Assembly (NCBI RefSeq): GCF_004355185.1
Contig: NZ_CP037922.1
Location: 3,256,001 to 3,320,000 of the forward strand
Source: Hymenobacter radiodurans
GTDB lineage: Bacteria > Bacteroidota > Bacteroidia > Cytophagales > Hymenobacteraceae
Reading direction: 5' to 3'
DNA: 64,000 nucleotides
Part shown: positions 17,978 through 27,239 of the stretch, piece by piece
Position numbering within the stretch: position 1 is the stretch's first letter
Layout: the number at the start of each line of letters is the position of its first letter
The notes under the pieces: model-generated
What the model was told of the DNA's origin: nothing
Database searches by the model: none
Seen by the model: only the letters and a program-made list of their open reading frames with translations
Made by a program: the position numbers and the translations under genes

Positions 17978-19184
17978 ATGTCTGACGACAACCTGATTCT
18001 AATTCGTGGCCGGGGCAGCGTATCTGCCCTGGGGCTGGGGGGCAATTTTGTGGCTTCCCCCCGATTTCCGCTTTTTCAAGCCGCCATACTGGTCCTCGCA
18101 CGTTGCCCGTGGCCAGCGTGCCCGCCGATGCGGAAGCGGCAATAAATAGCTTGCGTCACGCGCACGCCCCATTTCGTCAGTTCGACCGCACCGTATTGCT
18201 GGCCCTGCTCGCCGCCCGGCAGGCCGCAGCTGAGGCAGGTTGGTCAGCACCTCAAGCGGATAGTCTGGGGGTCAGCATTGGTTCTTCGCGGGGTGCCACT
18301 GGCCGAACAGAGCAGTTTCACGCCGATTTTCTGGCCGATGGGGTTGTAGCCGCCGCCGCCTCGCCACTCACGACCTTGGGCAACGTGGCGAGTTGGGTGG
18401 CCTATGATGCGGGCGCAATTGGCGGGGCGGCCCTAAGCCACTCCAGCACCTGTAGCAGTGCCTTTCAAGCGTTGGGCAATGCAGTGGCCTGGTTGCGCGC
18501 CGGCCTCGCCGATCGGTTTCTGGCCGGTGGCACTGAAGCCCCCCTCACCGATTTTACCTTGGCTCAGATGCATGCGTTGGGTATTTACTCCAGTTTTGCC
18601 CCCCAAGAGTGGCCCTGCCGCCCCGGTGCCGGTGCACCCTCCACATTTGTATTGGGCGAAGGAGCGGCAGTTTTTGCCCTGGAAAGAGTCAGTCGCGCAG
18701 CACTTGCGGCAGAACAAACCACGACTGCTTCAACACCCCAGCTTCAGCTCGAAAGCGTAGGATTCGGCTTCGAGGCTATTCCAAGCAAGACCGGCCTTTC
18801 ACCCGATGGCCAGCACTTCCAAACGGCCATGCGCCAAGCGTTACGGCAGGCAAATTGCCCCCAGACGCCGTTGATGCTCTCGTGTTGCACAGCCCTGGCA
18901 CCCCCGCCGGTGACGCGGCCGAGCGCCGGGCAGTAGCAGCATTTTTTGGGGTGGAAAACGCGCCCCTGCTTGTTTCCAACAAATGGCTAGTGGGTCATAC
19001 GCTCGGCGCTTCCGCTGCTCTGAGTCTGGAGTTTGCTTTGCAAATTCTCACTCACCAAACATGGCTTGCACCGCCGTTCAGCACCTACATGGCCCCTGCT
19101 CCTACTCGGCCAATTCGGCGCGTGCTGGTGAATGCAGCAGGCTTTGGCGGCAATGCGGCCAGCGCGCTGGTATCGTTAGTGTAG
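17978..19184 (+). pseudogene. Beta-ketoacyl-ACP synthase (KAS I/II-like) of the biotin cluster, two frameshifts
   Basis: A condensing enzyme of the FabF/FabB fold. The three catalytic residues are recognisable. Cys lies in SSTCSSAFQALG. The first His lies in LVLHSPGTPAGDAAERRA, where family members usually read HGTGTPxGD. The second His follows Lys in SNKWLVGHTLGASAAL. Three frames must be joined. The first break lies between the G6 run at 18037-18042 and the C6 run at 18057-18062. The second is at the C5 run at 18858-18862, where one added C gives ANCPPDAVDALVLHS. Each repair needs one added base (about 402 residues). It begins 75 bp after bioA. Its position suggests a role in making the pimeloyl precursor, but this is inference. 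Confidence 0.82.
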
Positions 19185-19207
19185 GTGAGCTAGTTTAATT
19201 ACGAGCT

Positions 19208-19304
19208 CCGCCGTCATGCCGAGCGCAGCATCTCGCGTGCTGATGCAGGATTACTAACTCAACGACTGCGCGAGTTGCTTCGGCTTCGCCTCTGCATGAC
19301 GCGG
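19208..19304. repeat. Inverted-repeat element of the GTCATGC family, second copy
   Basis: The left arm is CCGTCATGCCGAGCGCAGC and the right arm ends GCCTCTGCATGACGCGG, with internal pairing (ATCTCGCG). It is related in sequence and layout to 11337-11441 but diverged. It fills the gap between the ketosynthase and the M28 peptidase. Confidence 0.78.
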
Positions 19305-19406
19305 TTTTTCAGGCATTATTTAACAATTCCGGCTTACCCTGTATTTTACATCACCAAACCACGTATTTATTGCGCCTTCGCTCACTCAACCACCCAGACA
19401 CCCTTC

Positions 19407-20770
19407 ATGAAATTCCTTCGCTCTACACTTCTGCTCGCTGCGGCTGTCAGCTTCACCAGCCTGCGCGCCCAAAATGCCCCCCGTCTACCCCCGACCCGGC
19501 TATCAAGCAAATGGTGGACGCCATTTCAGCCAAAACGTTGGAGGAAGACATTCGCAAGATGGTATCCTTCGGTACCCGCCATACGCTGAGCGACACCAAG
19601 AGCAAAAAGCGCGGTATCGGGGCGGCGCGCAATTGGGTGGAATCTGAGTTTAAGAAGTACGCCAAAGCCAGCGGCGGCCGCATGAAAGTAGAGCAAGACA
19701 CCTTCACGGTGAAGCCCGACGGCCGGCGCATTGATAAGCCCGTGGTGATGGCCAACGTGATGGCCACGCTCCAAGGCACCGACCCCAACGATAAGCGCAT
19801 CATCATCGTGAGCGGCCACCTCGACTCGCGCGTAACCGATGTGATGAACGCCACCGCCGACGCGCCCGGCGCCAACGACGACGCTTCCGGCGTGGCTCTG
19901 GTAATGGAAATGGCCCGCGTAATGGCTTCCAAGCAATTTCCCTGCACCCTTATTTTCGTGGCCGTTCAGGGTGAAGAGCAGGGCCTATATGGCTCGACCC
20001 ACATGGCTAAGCGCGCCAAAGCGGAAGGCTGGAACATCGTGGGGATGCTCAACAACGACATCGTGGGCAACTCCACCGGCTTCGACCCCGAGATTAAAGA
20101 CCCCAAACACGTGCGCATTTTCAGCGAAGGAGTGCCCGCCAACGAGACGCCCGAGGAAGCCCGCGTGCGTCGCCAACTAAGCAGCGAAAATGACTCGCCT
20201 AGTCGTCAGCTAGCTCGCTACATCAAAACGGCCTGCGAGCAGTATTTGCCGGACTTCGGTGTGCTGATCGAGTACCGACCCGACCGTTTCCTGCGTGGTG
20301 GCGACCATACGCCCTTCAACCAGCAGGGCTTTACGGCAGTGCGCTTCACAGAGGTTAACGAGAATTTCAACCACCAGCACCAAGATCTGCGCACCGAAAA
20401 CGGCATCGAGTATGGCGATAAGCCCGAGTTCGTGGATTATGAGTACCTGCGTAAGAATACCGGCGTAAACCTCGCCACCATGGCCAGCCTGGCTTGGGCG
20501 CCCCCAGCGCCGCAAAACGTGGGCGTGCTCACCGCCAAGCTCACCAACCGCACAGAGCTGAAGTGGGACGCGCCTGCTGCCGGCGAAAAACCAGCCGGCT
20601 ACTACGTGCTCATGCGCGAAACCAGTAGCCCCGTGTGGCAGCAAAAGTTCTTCGTCACCGGCACCACCGCCGATTTGCCCCACAGCAAGGATAACTACAT
20701 TTTTGCCGTAGCTTCCGTTGATGCGGAGGGCCATGAGAGCCTGCCTGTTACGCCGAAAGTAGTACGGTGA
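19407..20770 (+). CDS. Secreted M28 aminopeptidase with a C-terminal Fn3-like domain (frameshift after the signal peptide)
   Basis: A zinc-dependent exopeptidase of family M28. The ATG at 19407 gives a signal peptide (LLLAAAVSFTSLRAQ). The frame is then lost and resumes at STPDPAIKQMVDAI. Adding one C to the run at 19477-19482 joins them (AQNAPPSTPDPAIK; about 454 residues). Zinc-site motifs follow in order: VSGHLDSR, GANDDASGVALV, VQGEEQGLYGS, NNDIVGNS and a late HTPFNQQGF with the last His ligand. Residues from about 365 onward resemble a fibronectin type III domain (PQNVGVLTAKL ... ELKWDAP). It probably trims extracellular peptides. It follows a repeat element and stands alone. Confidence 0.9.
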
Positions 20771-20808
20771 ATTAGTTATGCATATACTGCATAATCCAGT
20801 AGAACCGT

Positions 20809-20861
20809 TACCTTGTAGCCGTTGCTAAAAAGCCCCCGGCACCACGTCGGGGGCTTTTTTA
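20809..20861 (+). terminator. -7-like box followed by a rho-independent terminator
   Basis: TACCTTGT at 20809-20816 is followed by AAAAAGCCCCCGGC, ACCAC and GTCGGGGGCTTTTTT. The hairpin probably ends the M28 gene 40 bp upstream. The box in front of it repeats the arrangement seen before bioB and the rluF-like gene. Confidence 0.8.
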
Positions 20862-20894
20862 TTACATCTTTTTTATTCAATCAACTTATTCAAC

Positions 20895-21461
20895 GTGAAA
20901 AAGCTCAACCTGATTATCGTATTATTATTCGTTGCACGTTGGGCCTCAGCCCAAGATGTGGCGCCACTTTCCAGCCCCGCTGCTGGTGTAGAAACTATCC
21001 ATAGTGCTAAAACCGCCGTTCTGGGTTTATCCTACGCTTATGAACGGGCGTTAACTCCGCTCACCACTCTTAATACTGAACTCATATTAAACGGTGCCTT
21101 AGAAGTGCGCGAAGGATCTTATTTCTTTGCCCTGGCTCCTGTACTGTTAGTAGAACCGCGCTACTATTACAACTTTCTTAAACGCAGCAATAAGGGCAAG
21201 AATACGGCAAACAACTCAGCTAATTATCTGGCGCTTGGGGGAAGCTACGTATTCGGAGCTACAGTTGGCGACCGGGTAAGCGTCCAGCAAGGAGTTAGCG
21301 TGGTGCCAAAGTGGGGACTGCGGCGCCCGTTGGGGCAGCGGTTTTTCTTTGAAACAGCTATCGGTTTGGGCATCCAGAAACGGGCTAAATTGGATATGGA
21401 GCCAGCGTTAGGTCTGGATATAAAATTTGGTTACGCGCTGGGCAAGCGCAGCACACACTAA
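20895..21461 (+). CDS. Hypothetical secreted or outer-membrane protein
   Basis: A 188-residue protein beginning at a GTG (20895) with a signal peptide (VKKLNLIIVLLFVARWASAQ). The mature part alternates hydrophobic and polar residues and contains many aromatic strands (AVLGLSYAYERALTP, VEPRYYYNFLKR, NSANYLALGGSYVFG). It ends in a beta-strand-like segment (GLDIKFGYALGKRS), which suggests a small outer-membrane beta-barrel. I do not recognise a named family. It is followed 29 bp later by the GNAT gene. Confidence 0.72.
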   Translation: MKKLNLIIVLLFVARWASAQDVAPLSSPAAGVETIHSAKTAVLGLSYAYERALTPLTTLNTELILNGALEVREGSYFFALAPVLLVEPRYYYNFLKRSNKGKNTANNSANYLALGGSYVFGATVGDRVSVQQGVSVVPKWGLRRPLGQRFFFETAIGLGIQKRAKLDMEPALGLDIKFGYALGKRSTH

Positions 21462-21490
21462 GTAATTCATTGGTTCAATAATATCACTTC

Positions 21491-21940
21491 ATGCTCTACC
21501 GCGAAGCCCAAGTTGCCGATATTCCGCAGTACATGGCCGTGCGCATGGCGGTCAGGGAAAACCAGCTTTCCAATCCTGCTCGGGTAACGGAACAAGACAA
21601 CATCGACTACCTTACACGGCGCGGCAAAGGCTGGGTTTGCGAGGCAGACGGCCAGATTGTGGGGTTCGCCATTGCCGACCTGCAAGACCATAGCATCTGG
21701 GCCCTTTTTGTGCACCCCAACTACGAGCGGCAAGGCATCGGCCGACAGCTACAGACGATAATGCTGGACTGGTATTTCAACCAAACGCAGCATCCCGTTT
21801 GGCTAAGCACAAGTCCAGGAACGCGGGCCGAAGAATTTTACCGGCAATCTGGCTGGCGCGAAACTGGCCGAACAGCGAGCGGGGAAACTCGTTTTGAGCT
21901 GACGATAGAAGAATGGCGTAGGCGCTCGAATCAGATTTAG
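21491..21940 (+). CDS. GNAT-family N-acetyltransferase
   Basis: A 149-residue acetyltransferase. Motif A, which binds acetyl-CoA, is clear: IWALFVHPNYERQGIGRQLQ by position, with the core RQGIGR. The N-terminal strand is YREAQVADIPQYMAVR and the C-terminal part is STSPGTRAEEFYRQSGW. The acceptor cannot be inferred. It starts at the ATG at 21491. Confidence 0.92.
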   Translation: MLYREAQVADIPQYMAVRMAVRENQLSNPARVTEQDNIDYLTRRGKGWVCEADGQIVGFAIADLQDHSIWALFVHPNYERQGIGRQLQTIMLDWYFNQTQHPVWLSTSPGTRAEEFYRQSGWRETGRTASGETRFELTIEEWRRRSNQI

Positions 21941-21988
21941 ATTTCGCGGTAATAGCCTAAGCAGCTGGATCTATAGTTACCTTGTACT

Positions 21989-22963
21989 ATGGAGACGACA
22001 CAGTTATTCCAACGACGCTTACTGCTCTTCATGCTCCTGCTGGGGCCTAGCGTATTTGCGCAGCGGGCCGCCTCCCCGCCTACCTTCAACATTGTGCCGC
22101 TGGGCGTGAAGGGGGGGCTGGATGAGGGCAATCTTTCGGCGTATCTGGTTGCGCCAGCAGGATCTGCCTCCTACGTGTGCTTGGATGCGGGCACCGTGTA
22201 CAGTGGCGTGGAAAAGGCCGTAGCACGCAAGGTATTCGCGGCGCCGGCGGGCGCAGTAATCCGCAACAACATCAAGGCTTACCTCATTTCCCACGCCCAC
22301 CTCGACCACGTAGCCGGTTTGCTCCTGAATGCTACCGATGACTCGCCCAAAAGCATTTATGGCCTGAGCGAATGCCTTAAAACCATTCAGAACGATTATT
22401 TCAACTGGCGCACTTGGCCCAATTTCGGCAGCAGCGGTGCCCCGCCGGCTCTGGGCAAATACCAGTTGCGGCCCCTTGCACCCAATCAGGTAAAAGCCAT
22501 CGAAAACACCACCTTAAGCGTCCAGACGTTTGTGCTGAGTCATGGCAAGCCCTATCAAAGCGCCGCCTTCCTGATCCGCAGTCAGGATAATTATCTGCTT
22601 TACCTCGGCGACACTGGTGCCGATGCCATCGAAAAAGCCCCCCAGCTGCGCAACTTATGGCAAGTCGTTCAGCCACTAGTGAAAACTGGCCAGCTCAAGG
22701 CTATTTTCATCGAAGCCTCCTACGCCAATGCCCAACCTCCGGCGCAGTTGTTTGGACACCTTACTCCGGCTTTGCTTATGCAGGAAATGAACGCTCTTAG
22801 TCAGCTAACCGGCGCGGCGGCACTGCGCGGCCTATCGGTCATTGTTACCCATATGAAGCCCACGGCCGGTAATGAAGCGACCATCAAAAAGCAGCTCACT
22901 GAGGGGAATTCGTTGCAATTGAAACTCATCTTTCCGGAGCAGGGAAAGTTGCTGCAGTTGTAG
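21989..22963 (+). CDS. MBL-fold hydrolase resembling class II cAMP phosphodiesterase
   Basis: A 324-residue secreted protein with a signal peptide (LLLFMLLLGPSVFAQ). It has the metal motif SHAHLDHVAGLLLN and the pattern of class II cyclic-nucleotide phosphodiesterases (GVKGGLDEGNLSAYLV near the start, IFIEASYANAQP and VIVTHMKP later). Family members hydrolyse cAMP. Its extracytoplasmic location makes an extracellular phosphodiester substrate possible too. A TACCTTGT box ends only 3 bp before the ATG, so the mRNA may be leaderless. Confidence 0.85.
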   Translation: METTQLFQRRLLLFMLLLGPSVFAQRAASPPTFNIVPLGVKGGLDEGNLSAYLVAPAGSASYVCLDAGTVYSGVEKAVARKVFAAPAGAVIRNNIKAYLISHAHLDHVAGLLLNATDDSPKSIYGLSECLKTIQNDYFNWRTWPNFGSSGAPPALGKYQLRPLAPNQVKAIENTTLSVQTFVLSHGKPYQSAAFLIRSQDNYLLYLGDTGADAIEKAPQLRNLWQVVQPLVKTGQLKAIFIEASYANAQPPAQLFGHLTPALLMQEMNALSQLTGAAALRGLSVIVTHMKPTAGNEATIKKQLTEGNSLQLKLIFPEQGKLLQL

Positions 22964-23039
22964 CTTCGTGTACGGCAGCGTCCGCTATACAGATAGAAAA
23001 AAGCTGGTAACGGTTAGCCCAAATTCAACTAAGAGAAGC

Positions 23040-23345
23040 ATGATAATTACCCGCATTTGGCACGGCGTTACCCACGCTCACCACGCCGATGAGTACCTGC
23101 AGTATCTGGAAGCATCGGGCCTTTCCGACTACAAGAAAACGCCCGGCAACTTAGGGGTGCAAGTGTTGCGCAGCCTAGAAGGCGAAGTCTGCCATTTCTG
23201 GACCGTAACCCGCTGGGACAGCTACGACAGCATCAAACAGTTTGCCGGCGACGACTACGAGAAAGCGCGCTACTACCCCGACGATGCTCGCTATTTGCTA
23301 GAGTTCGAGTCGAATGTCGTTCACTGCGAGACCTTTGACTTTTAA
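23040..23345 (+). CDS. Antibiotic-biosynthesis-monooxygenase-like (dimeric alpha-beta barrel) protein
   Basis: A 101-residue protein from the ATG at 23040 with the ABM-type ferredoxin-like fold pattern: IITRIWHGVTHAHHADEYLQ, GVQVLRSLEGEVCHFWTVTRW and SIKQFAGDDYEKARYYPDD. Related proteins are heme-degrading or quinol monooxygenases, but many have no known activity. The histidine-rich HAHHADEY segment is notable. An upstream in-frame extension is unlikely to be used. Confidence 0.8.
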   Translation: MIITRIWHGVTHAHHADEYLQYLEASGLSDYKKTPGNLGVQVLRSLEGEVCHFWTVTRWDSYDSIKQFAGDDYEKARYYPDDARYLLEFESNVVHCETFDF

Positions 23346-23464
23346 GTTCGGCCAGGCCCTAATGTAGACTATGCGTGTGCTTTATTTGTAGCAAGCATAG
23401 TACTACTCGCGGAGGCACCCGCAATACGCTAGCCGTGCTTCACTGCCTCAACCAACTAACTATT

Positions 23465-24859
23465 ATGCATACTCAAAAACTTGTGCGGAAGCTGGCCTTC
23501 CTGTGCTGGTCCGTGCTGCTTATTTCTTGCAGTAAGGGAACAACGATCAGCCCTACCGTTCCGGTTATTCCTTCGGTCACGGCCGATCCGGCTCAGTATG
23601 GCACACCCTTCACCGAGGTACCAGATGCTGCGAATGCTACGGTGTATCAGGTGAATATGCGGGCGTTTAGTGCGCAAGGCAATTTCAAGGGCGTAATAGC
23701 TCGGCTGGATTCCATCAAAGCCCTCGGCATTAATGTGGTGTATTTGATGCCGGTGTATCCTGTTGGCAAGCTAAAGGCTTTTGACTCGCCTTATGCCATA
23801 CAAGACTATATGGCGGTGAATCCTGAACTCGGGACGCTGGCCGACTTGCGGGCCCTCGTGGACGGTGCCCATGCCCGCCGCATGGCCGTTGTACTCGACT
23901 GGGTGGCCAACCATACTGCTTGGGACCATCCGTGGATCACGGCCCACAAAGACTGGTACCAGCAGGACGCCGCAGGCAATATCAAGAACCCGCCCCTGGG
24001 TTGGACCGATGTGGCCCAACTAAACTTTGCCAATGCCTCCATGCGAGCAGCCATGATTCAGGCCATGCGGTATTGGGTTTTCCAGGCCAATATTGATGGC
24101 TACCGCATCGACTACGCCGACGGCCCGACCTATGAGTTTCTCACCGAGGCCGTCAGCAACCTCAACTCGATTAGCACGCACAAGCTCCTTTTAATTGCCG
24201 AAGGATCGGATAAGACCTACTATTTCCAGGCTGGTTTTCCCCTCCGCTATGGGTTCGATTTCTTGAACACCATGAAGGATATTTTCGCCAAGCGGTCCAG
24301 CGTCAAGCTCCTCGACAATCTCAACGAGGCGAATTATGCCAACGCTCCGGCCGGCGCCCGTATGTTGCGCTACACCTCCAACCACGATATCAACAGTTCG
24401 GAAGGCACGCCGCAGGAGCTATTCAACGGTCAGCAAGGCGCTATGGCCGCCTTTGTGGTGGCCGCTTACATGCGCGGTACGCCCATGATTTACAACGGAC
24501 AGGAAGTAGGATTTCCCACCCGATTGCCTTTCATGGGCGCGCGCCGCACGATTGATTGGTCGCTCAACCCGACCGTAACCAGGGATTACAAAAGCATCCT
24601 CCGCTTCCGTAACACCAGCGACGCCGTGCGCAATGGGGCGCTTACCTCATACAGCAGCGACGATGTGTGCGTGTTCACGAAAACTGTTGGCAATGAGAAG
24701 GTTCTGGTGCTAGTCAATCTTCGCAATACTGCTATTAACTATCAGGTACCCACCAGTCTCGTCAACTCGCCTTGGCTCAATGCCTTGAGTGGGCAGCCTT
24801 TGACCATGACCACTCAGCTTAACTTGCAGCCTTATCAATACCTGATTTTGCGCAACTAA
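23465..24859 (+). CDS. GH13 alpha-amylase-family lipoprotein
   Basis: A 464-residue lipoprotein with the signal CWSVLLISCSKG, predicted to be anchored in the envelope. The GH13 barrel is recognisable: INVVYLMPVYPVG, VVLDWVANHTAW (region I), GYRIDYADG with the nucleophile Asp (region II), LLIAEGSD with the acid/base Glu (region III) and YTSNHDIN with the transition-state Asp (region IV). It should cleave alpha-1,4-glucans. Together with the next gene (GH97) it forms a two-gene alpha-glucan utilisation unit. No SusC/SusD pair is in the window. Confidence 0.93.
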   Translation: MHTQKLVRKLAFLCWSVLLISCSKGTTISPTVPVIPSVTADPAQYGTPFTEVPDAANATVYQVNMRAFSAQGNFKGVIARLDSIKALGINVVYLMPVYPVGKLKAFDSPYAIQDYMAVNPELGTLADLRALVDGAHARRMAVVLDWVANHTAWDHPWITAHKDWYQQDAAGNIKNPPLGWTDVAQLNFANASMRAAMIQAMRYWVFQANIDGYRIDYADGPTYEFLTEAVSNLNSISTHKLLLIAEGSDKTYYFQAGFPLRYGFDFLNTMKDIFAKRSSVKLLDNLNEANYANAPAGARMLRYTSNHDINSSEGTPQELFNGQQGAMAAFVVAAYMRGTPMIYNGQEVGFPTRLPFMGARRTIDWSLNPTVTRDYKSILRFRNTSDAVRNGALTSYSSDDVCVFTKTVGNEKVLVLVNLRNTAINYQVPTSLVNSPWLNALSGQPLTMTTQLNLQPYQYLILRN

Positions 24860-24931
24860 CTTCACTTATTCAGTAGCAATCATACCAGTCAAGTTCGCAA
24901 TTCAACTTAAGCGAATGCGATAATGTAGCTC

Positions 24932-27064
24932 ATGAAAAAAACTACCCTTCTGCTGCTAACTGCATGTCTGAGCATCCCGGCTCTGGCTCAAACCCTTCAC
25001 TCTCCAGCCAACAAGCTCACGCTAAACTTCCAGCTCAGCCCCACAGGCGAGCCCACATATCAACTCCGGTTCGGTACAAAGCCTGTTATAAAGCCCAGCC
25101 GCTTGGCGGTTCTGCTTCAAAACCAGCCGGGCTTTGATAAAGGCCTTACCATTGCCAAAATCGACTCGTCGGCGACGGATGAGATGTGGGCGCCGGTGTG
25201 GGGCGAGGTAAAACAGATTCGCAACCGCTACAAGGAGCTGGCCGTGACGTTGCAGCAGGCCGCTGCGAAGAATCGGCAGTTGGTGGTGCGCTTCCGGCTG
25301 TATGATGATGGGCTGGGGTTCCGCTACGAGTTTCCGGCTCAGCCGGGCTTCACCTACTTCACTGTGCAGGAGGAAAACACCGAGTTTAACCTCACCAGTG
25401 ACCACAAAACCTTCTGGATTCCGGGCGACTACGACTCCAACGAGTACACCTACAGCACCACCCGACTGAGCGAGGTAAATACCACGCCTATTGAGGCCAT
25501 TCAACTGAAATCTGCCCCCCAGCGCGTGCAGACGCCGCTGATGCTGAAGACTCAGGACGGGCTGTACCTGAATATTCACGAGGCGGCGCTGGTGAACTAC
25601 CCGGCCATGATGCTGAACGTGGACACCAAAACCTTCGGCCTCACCAGCCAGCTCGTGCCCTCAGCCACTGGCGCCAAGGCGTATCTGCAAGCGCCTGAGC
25701 ACACGCCCTGGCGCACCATCGTGGTCAGCGACAAAGCGCCCGAGGTGCTGGCCTCCAAGATGATTCTGAACCTAAACGAGCCAAGCAAAATCACGGATAC
25801 GGGCTGGATTAAGCCCCAGAAGTTTGTGGGGGTGTGGTGGGAAATGCACGTCAACAAAGCCAGCTGGAACTACGCCGACACCAGCAACCTCAAGCTGGCT
25901 ACCACTAATTGGAACGCGCTAAAACCCAACGGCCGACACGGTGCCAACACGGCCAACGTAAAGCGCTACATCGATTTTGCCGCCAAGCACGGCCTGCAAA
26001 GCGTGCTGGTGGAAGGCTGGAACGTGGGTTGGGAAGACTGGGCCAATAACTGGAAGGAGGAGGTGTTCGACTTTGTGACGCCCTACCCCGATTTTGATGT
26101 AAAAGAGTTGCAGCGCTACGCCGCCAGCAAGGGCGTGAAGCTGATGATGCACCACGAAACCAGCAGCTCCGTGACCAACTACGAGCGCCGCCAGGAAACC
26201 GCGTTGCGCTTCATGAAAGAGCACGGCTACGACGCTGTGAAAACCGGCTACGTGGGCCGCATTATTCCGCGCGGCGAGCACCACGATGGGCAGTGGATGG
26301 TGAACCACTACAACCGCACCGCCGCCAACATGGCCCAGCAGCAGATTATGGTGGATATGCACGAGTCGGTGCGACTGACGGGCTTGCATCGCACGTACCC
26401 CAACTGGCTGGCTTCGGAAGCTGCTCGTGGCAACGAATTCAATGCCTGGAGCACCGGCAATCCGCCTGAGCACGAGACTATTTTGCCCTTCACCCGCCTC
26501 ATGGGCGGCCCCATGGACTACACGCCGGGCATCTTCCAGATTAAACTCGAATCCTGGAACCCCACGGCCAACAAAGGCCGCCAGGTGCACACCACGCTAG
26601 CCAAGCAGCTGGCCCTTTACGTGACGATGTACAGCCCCGTGCAAATGGCCGCCGACCTGCCCGAAGCCTACGAGCAGCACCTCGACGCGTTCCAGTTCAT
26701 CAAGGACGTGCCCGTGGATTGGGACGACACCCGCATTCTGGCCGCCGAGCCCGGCGACTACATCATCACGGCCCGCAAAGCCAAGGGCAAAGACGAGTGG
26801 TACCTGGGCGCCATCACCGACGAGCAGGCCCGCCGCCAGACCGTGAAGCTTGACTTTTTGCCCCCCAAGGCCCCCTACACCGCCACCATCTACGCCGACG
26901 CCAGGGATGCCGACTGGGAAAAGAACCCCATGGCCTACCAAATCCGGCAAGTGCTAGTGGACAGCCGTACCCAATTGCCTCTCCAACTCGCTCCCGGCGG
27001 CGGCACGGCCATCAGCCTGAAACCCGCGACGCGGGAGGAGTTGCGGAAGCTGAAGAAGCAGTAA
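24932..27064 (+). CDS. GH97 alpha-glucosidase/alpha-galactosidase
   Basis: A 710-residue periplasmic glycoside hydrolase of the SusB family. It has a signal peptide (LLLLTACLSIPALAQ), an N-terminal beta-sandwich (to about residue 280), a TIM barrel (about 285-590) and a C-terminal beta domain. Typical segments are FWIPGDYDSNEYTY, VGVWWEMHV, SVLVEGWNVGWEDW, LMMHHETSSSV and DMHESVRLTGLHRTYPN. Several calcium and catalytic glutamates fall in these segments. Inverting and retaining members exist, and I did not decide which this is. It follows the GH13 gene by 72 bp and is followed by a terminator. Confidence 0.95.
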   Translation: MKKTTLLLLTACLSIPALAQTLHSPANKLTLNFQLSPTGEPTYQLRFGTKPVIKPSRLAVLLQNQPGFDKGLTIAKIDSSATDEMWAPVWGEVKQIRNRYKELAVTLQQAAAKNRQLVVRFRLYDDGLGFRYEFPAQPGFTYFTVQEENTEFNLTSDHKTFWIPGDYDSNEYTYSTTRLSEVNTTPIEAIQLKSAPQRVQTPLMLKTQDGLYLNIHEAALVNYPAMMLNVDTKTFGLTSQLVPSATGAKAYLQAPEHTPWRTIVVSDKAPEVLASKMILNLNEPSKITDTGWIKPQKFVGVWWEMHVNKASWNYADTSNLKLATTNWNALKPNGRHGANTANVKRYIDFAAKHGLQSVLVEGWNVGWEDWANNWKEEVFDFVTPYPDFDVKELQRYAASKGVKLMMHHETSSSVTNYERRQETALRFMKEHGYDAVKTGYVGRIIPRGEHHDGQWMVNHYNRTAANMAQQQIMVDMHESVRLTGLHRTYPNWLASEAARGNEFNAWSTGNPPEHETILPFTRLMGGPMDYTPGIFQIKLESWNPTANKGRQVHTTLAKQLALYVTMYSPVQMAADLPEAYEQHLDAFQFIKDVPVDWDDTRILAAEPGDYIITARKAKGKDEWYLGAITDEQARRQTVKLDFLPPKAPYTATIYADARDADWEKNPMAYQIRQVLVDSRTQLPLQLAPGGGTAISLKPATREELRKLKKQ

Positions 27065-27069
27065 CTCAC

Positions 27070-27110
27070 GAAAAAAGCCTCCCGACCTTGCATCTGGGGG
27101 GCTTTTTTAT
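27070..27110 (+). terminator. Rho-independent terminator after the GH97 gene
   Basis: AAAAAAGCCTCCC, a loop of about 14 nt, then GGGGGGCTTTTTT. It lies directly after the stop codon of the GH97 gene. Confidence 0.85.
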
Positions 27111-27239
27111 ACACTGCAAATCCAGAAACTTCAGTTGCTCCAAGCTTAGTTAGATCGGCTGCCTTTAGTGTTATTGTGCCCTCTTGTCGTGAATCTTATA
27201 ACTTGCTTCGATACTTACGCTACTTCTTATCTCTAGCTC

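Noticed and set aside
17978..19184. The ketosynthase as BioZ
   Set aside because: BioZ is KAS III-like. This protein has the Cys-His-His layout of FabF/FabB enzymes.
8973..19482. Programmed ribosomal frameshifting at the GGGGGGCTTTT-type sites
   Set aside because: The sites lie in unrelated housekeeping genes, lack a common downstream structure, and all need the same simple one-base repair. Sequence error is the simpler explanation.
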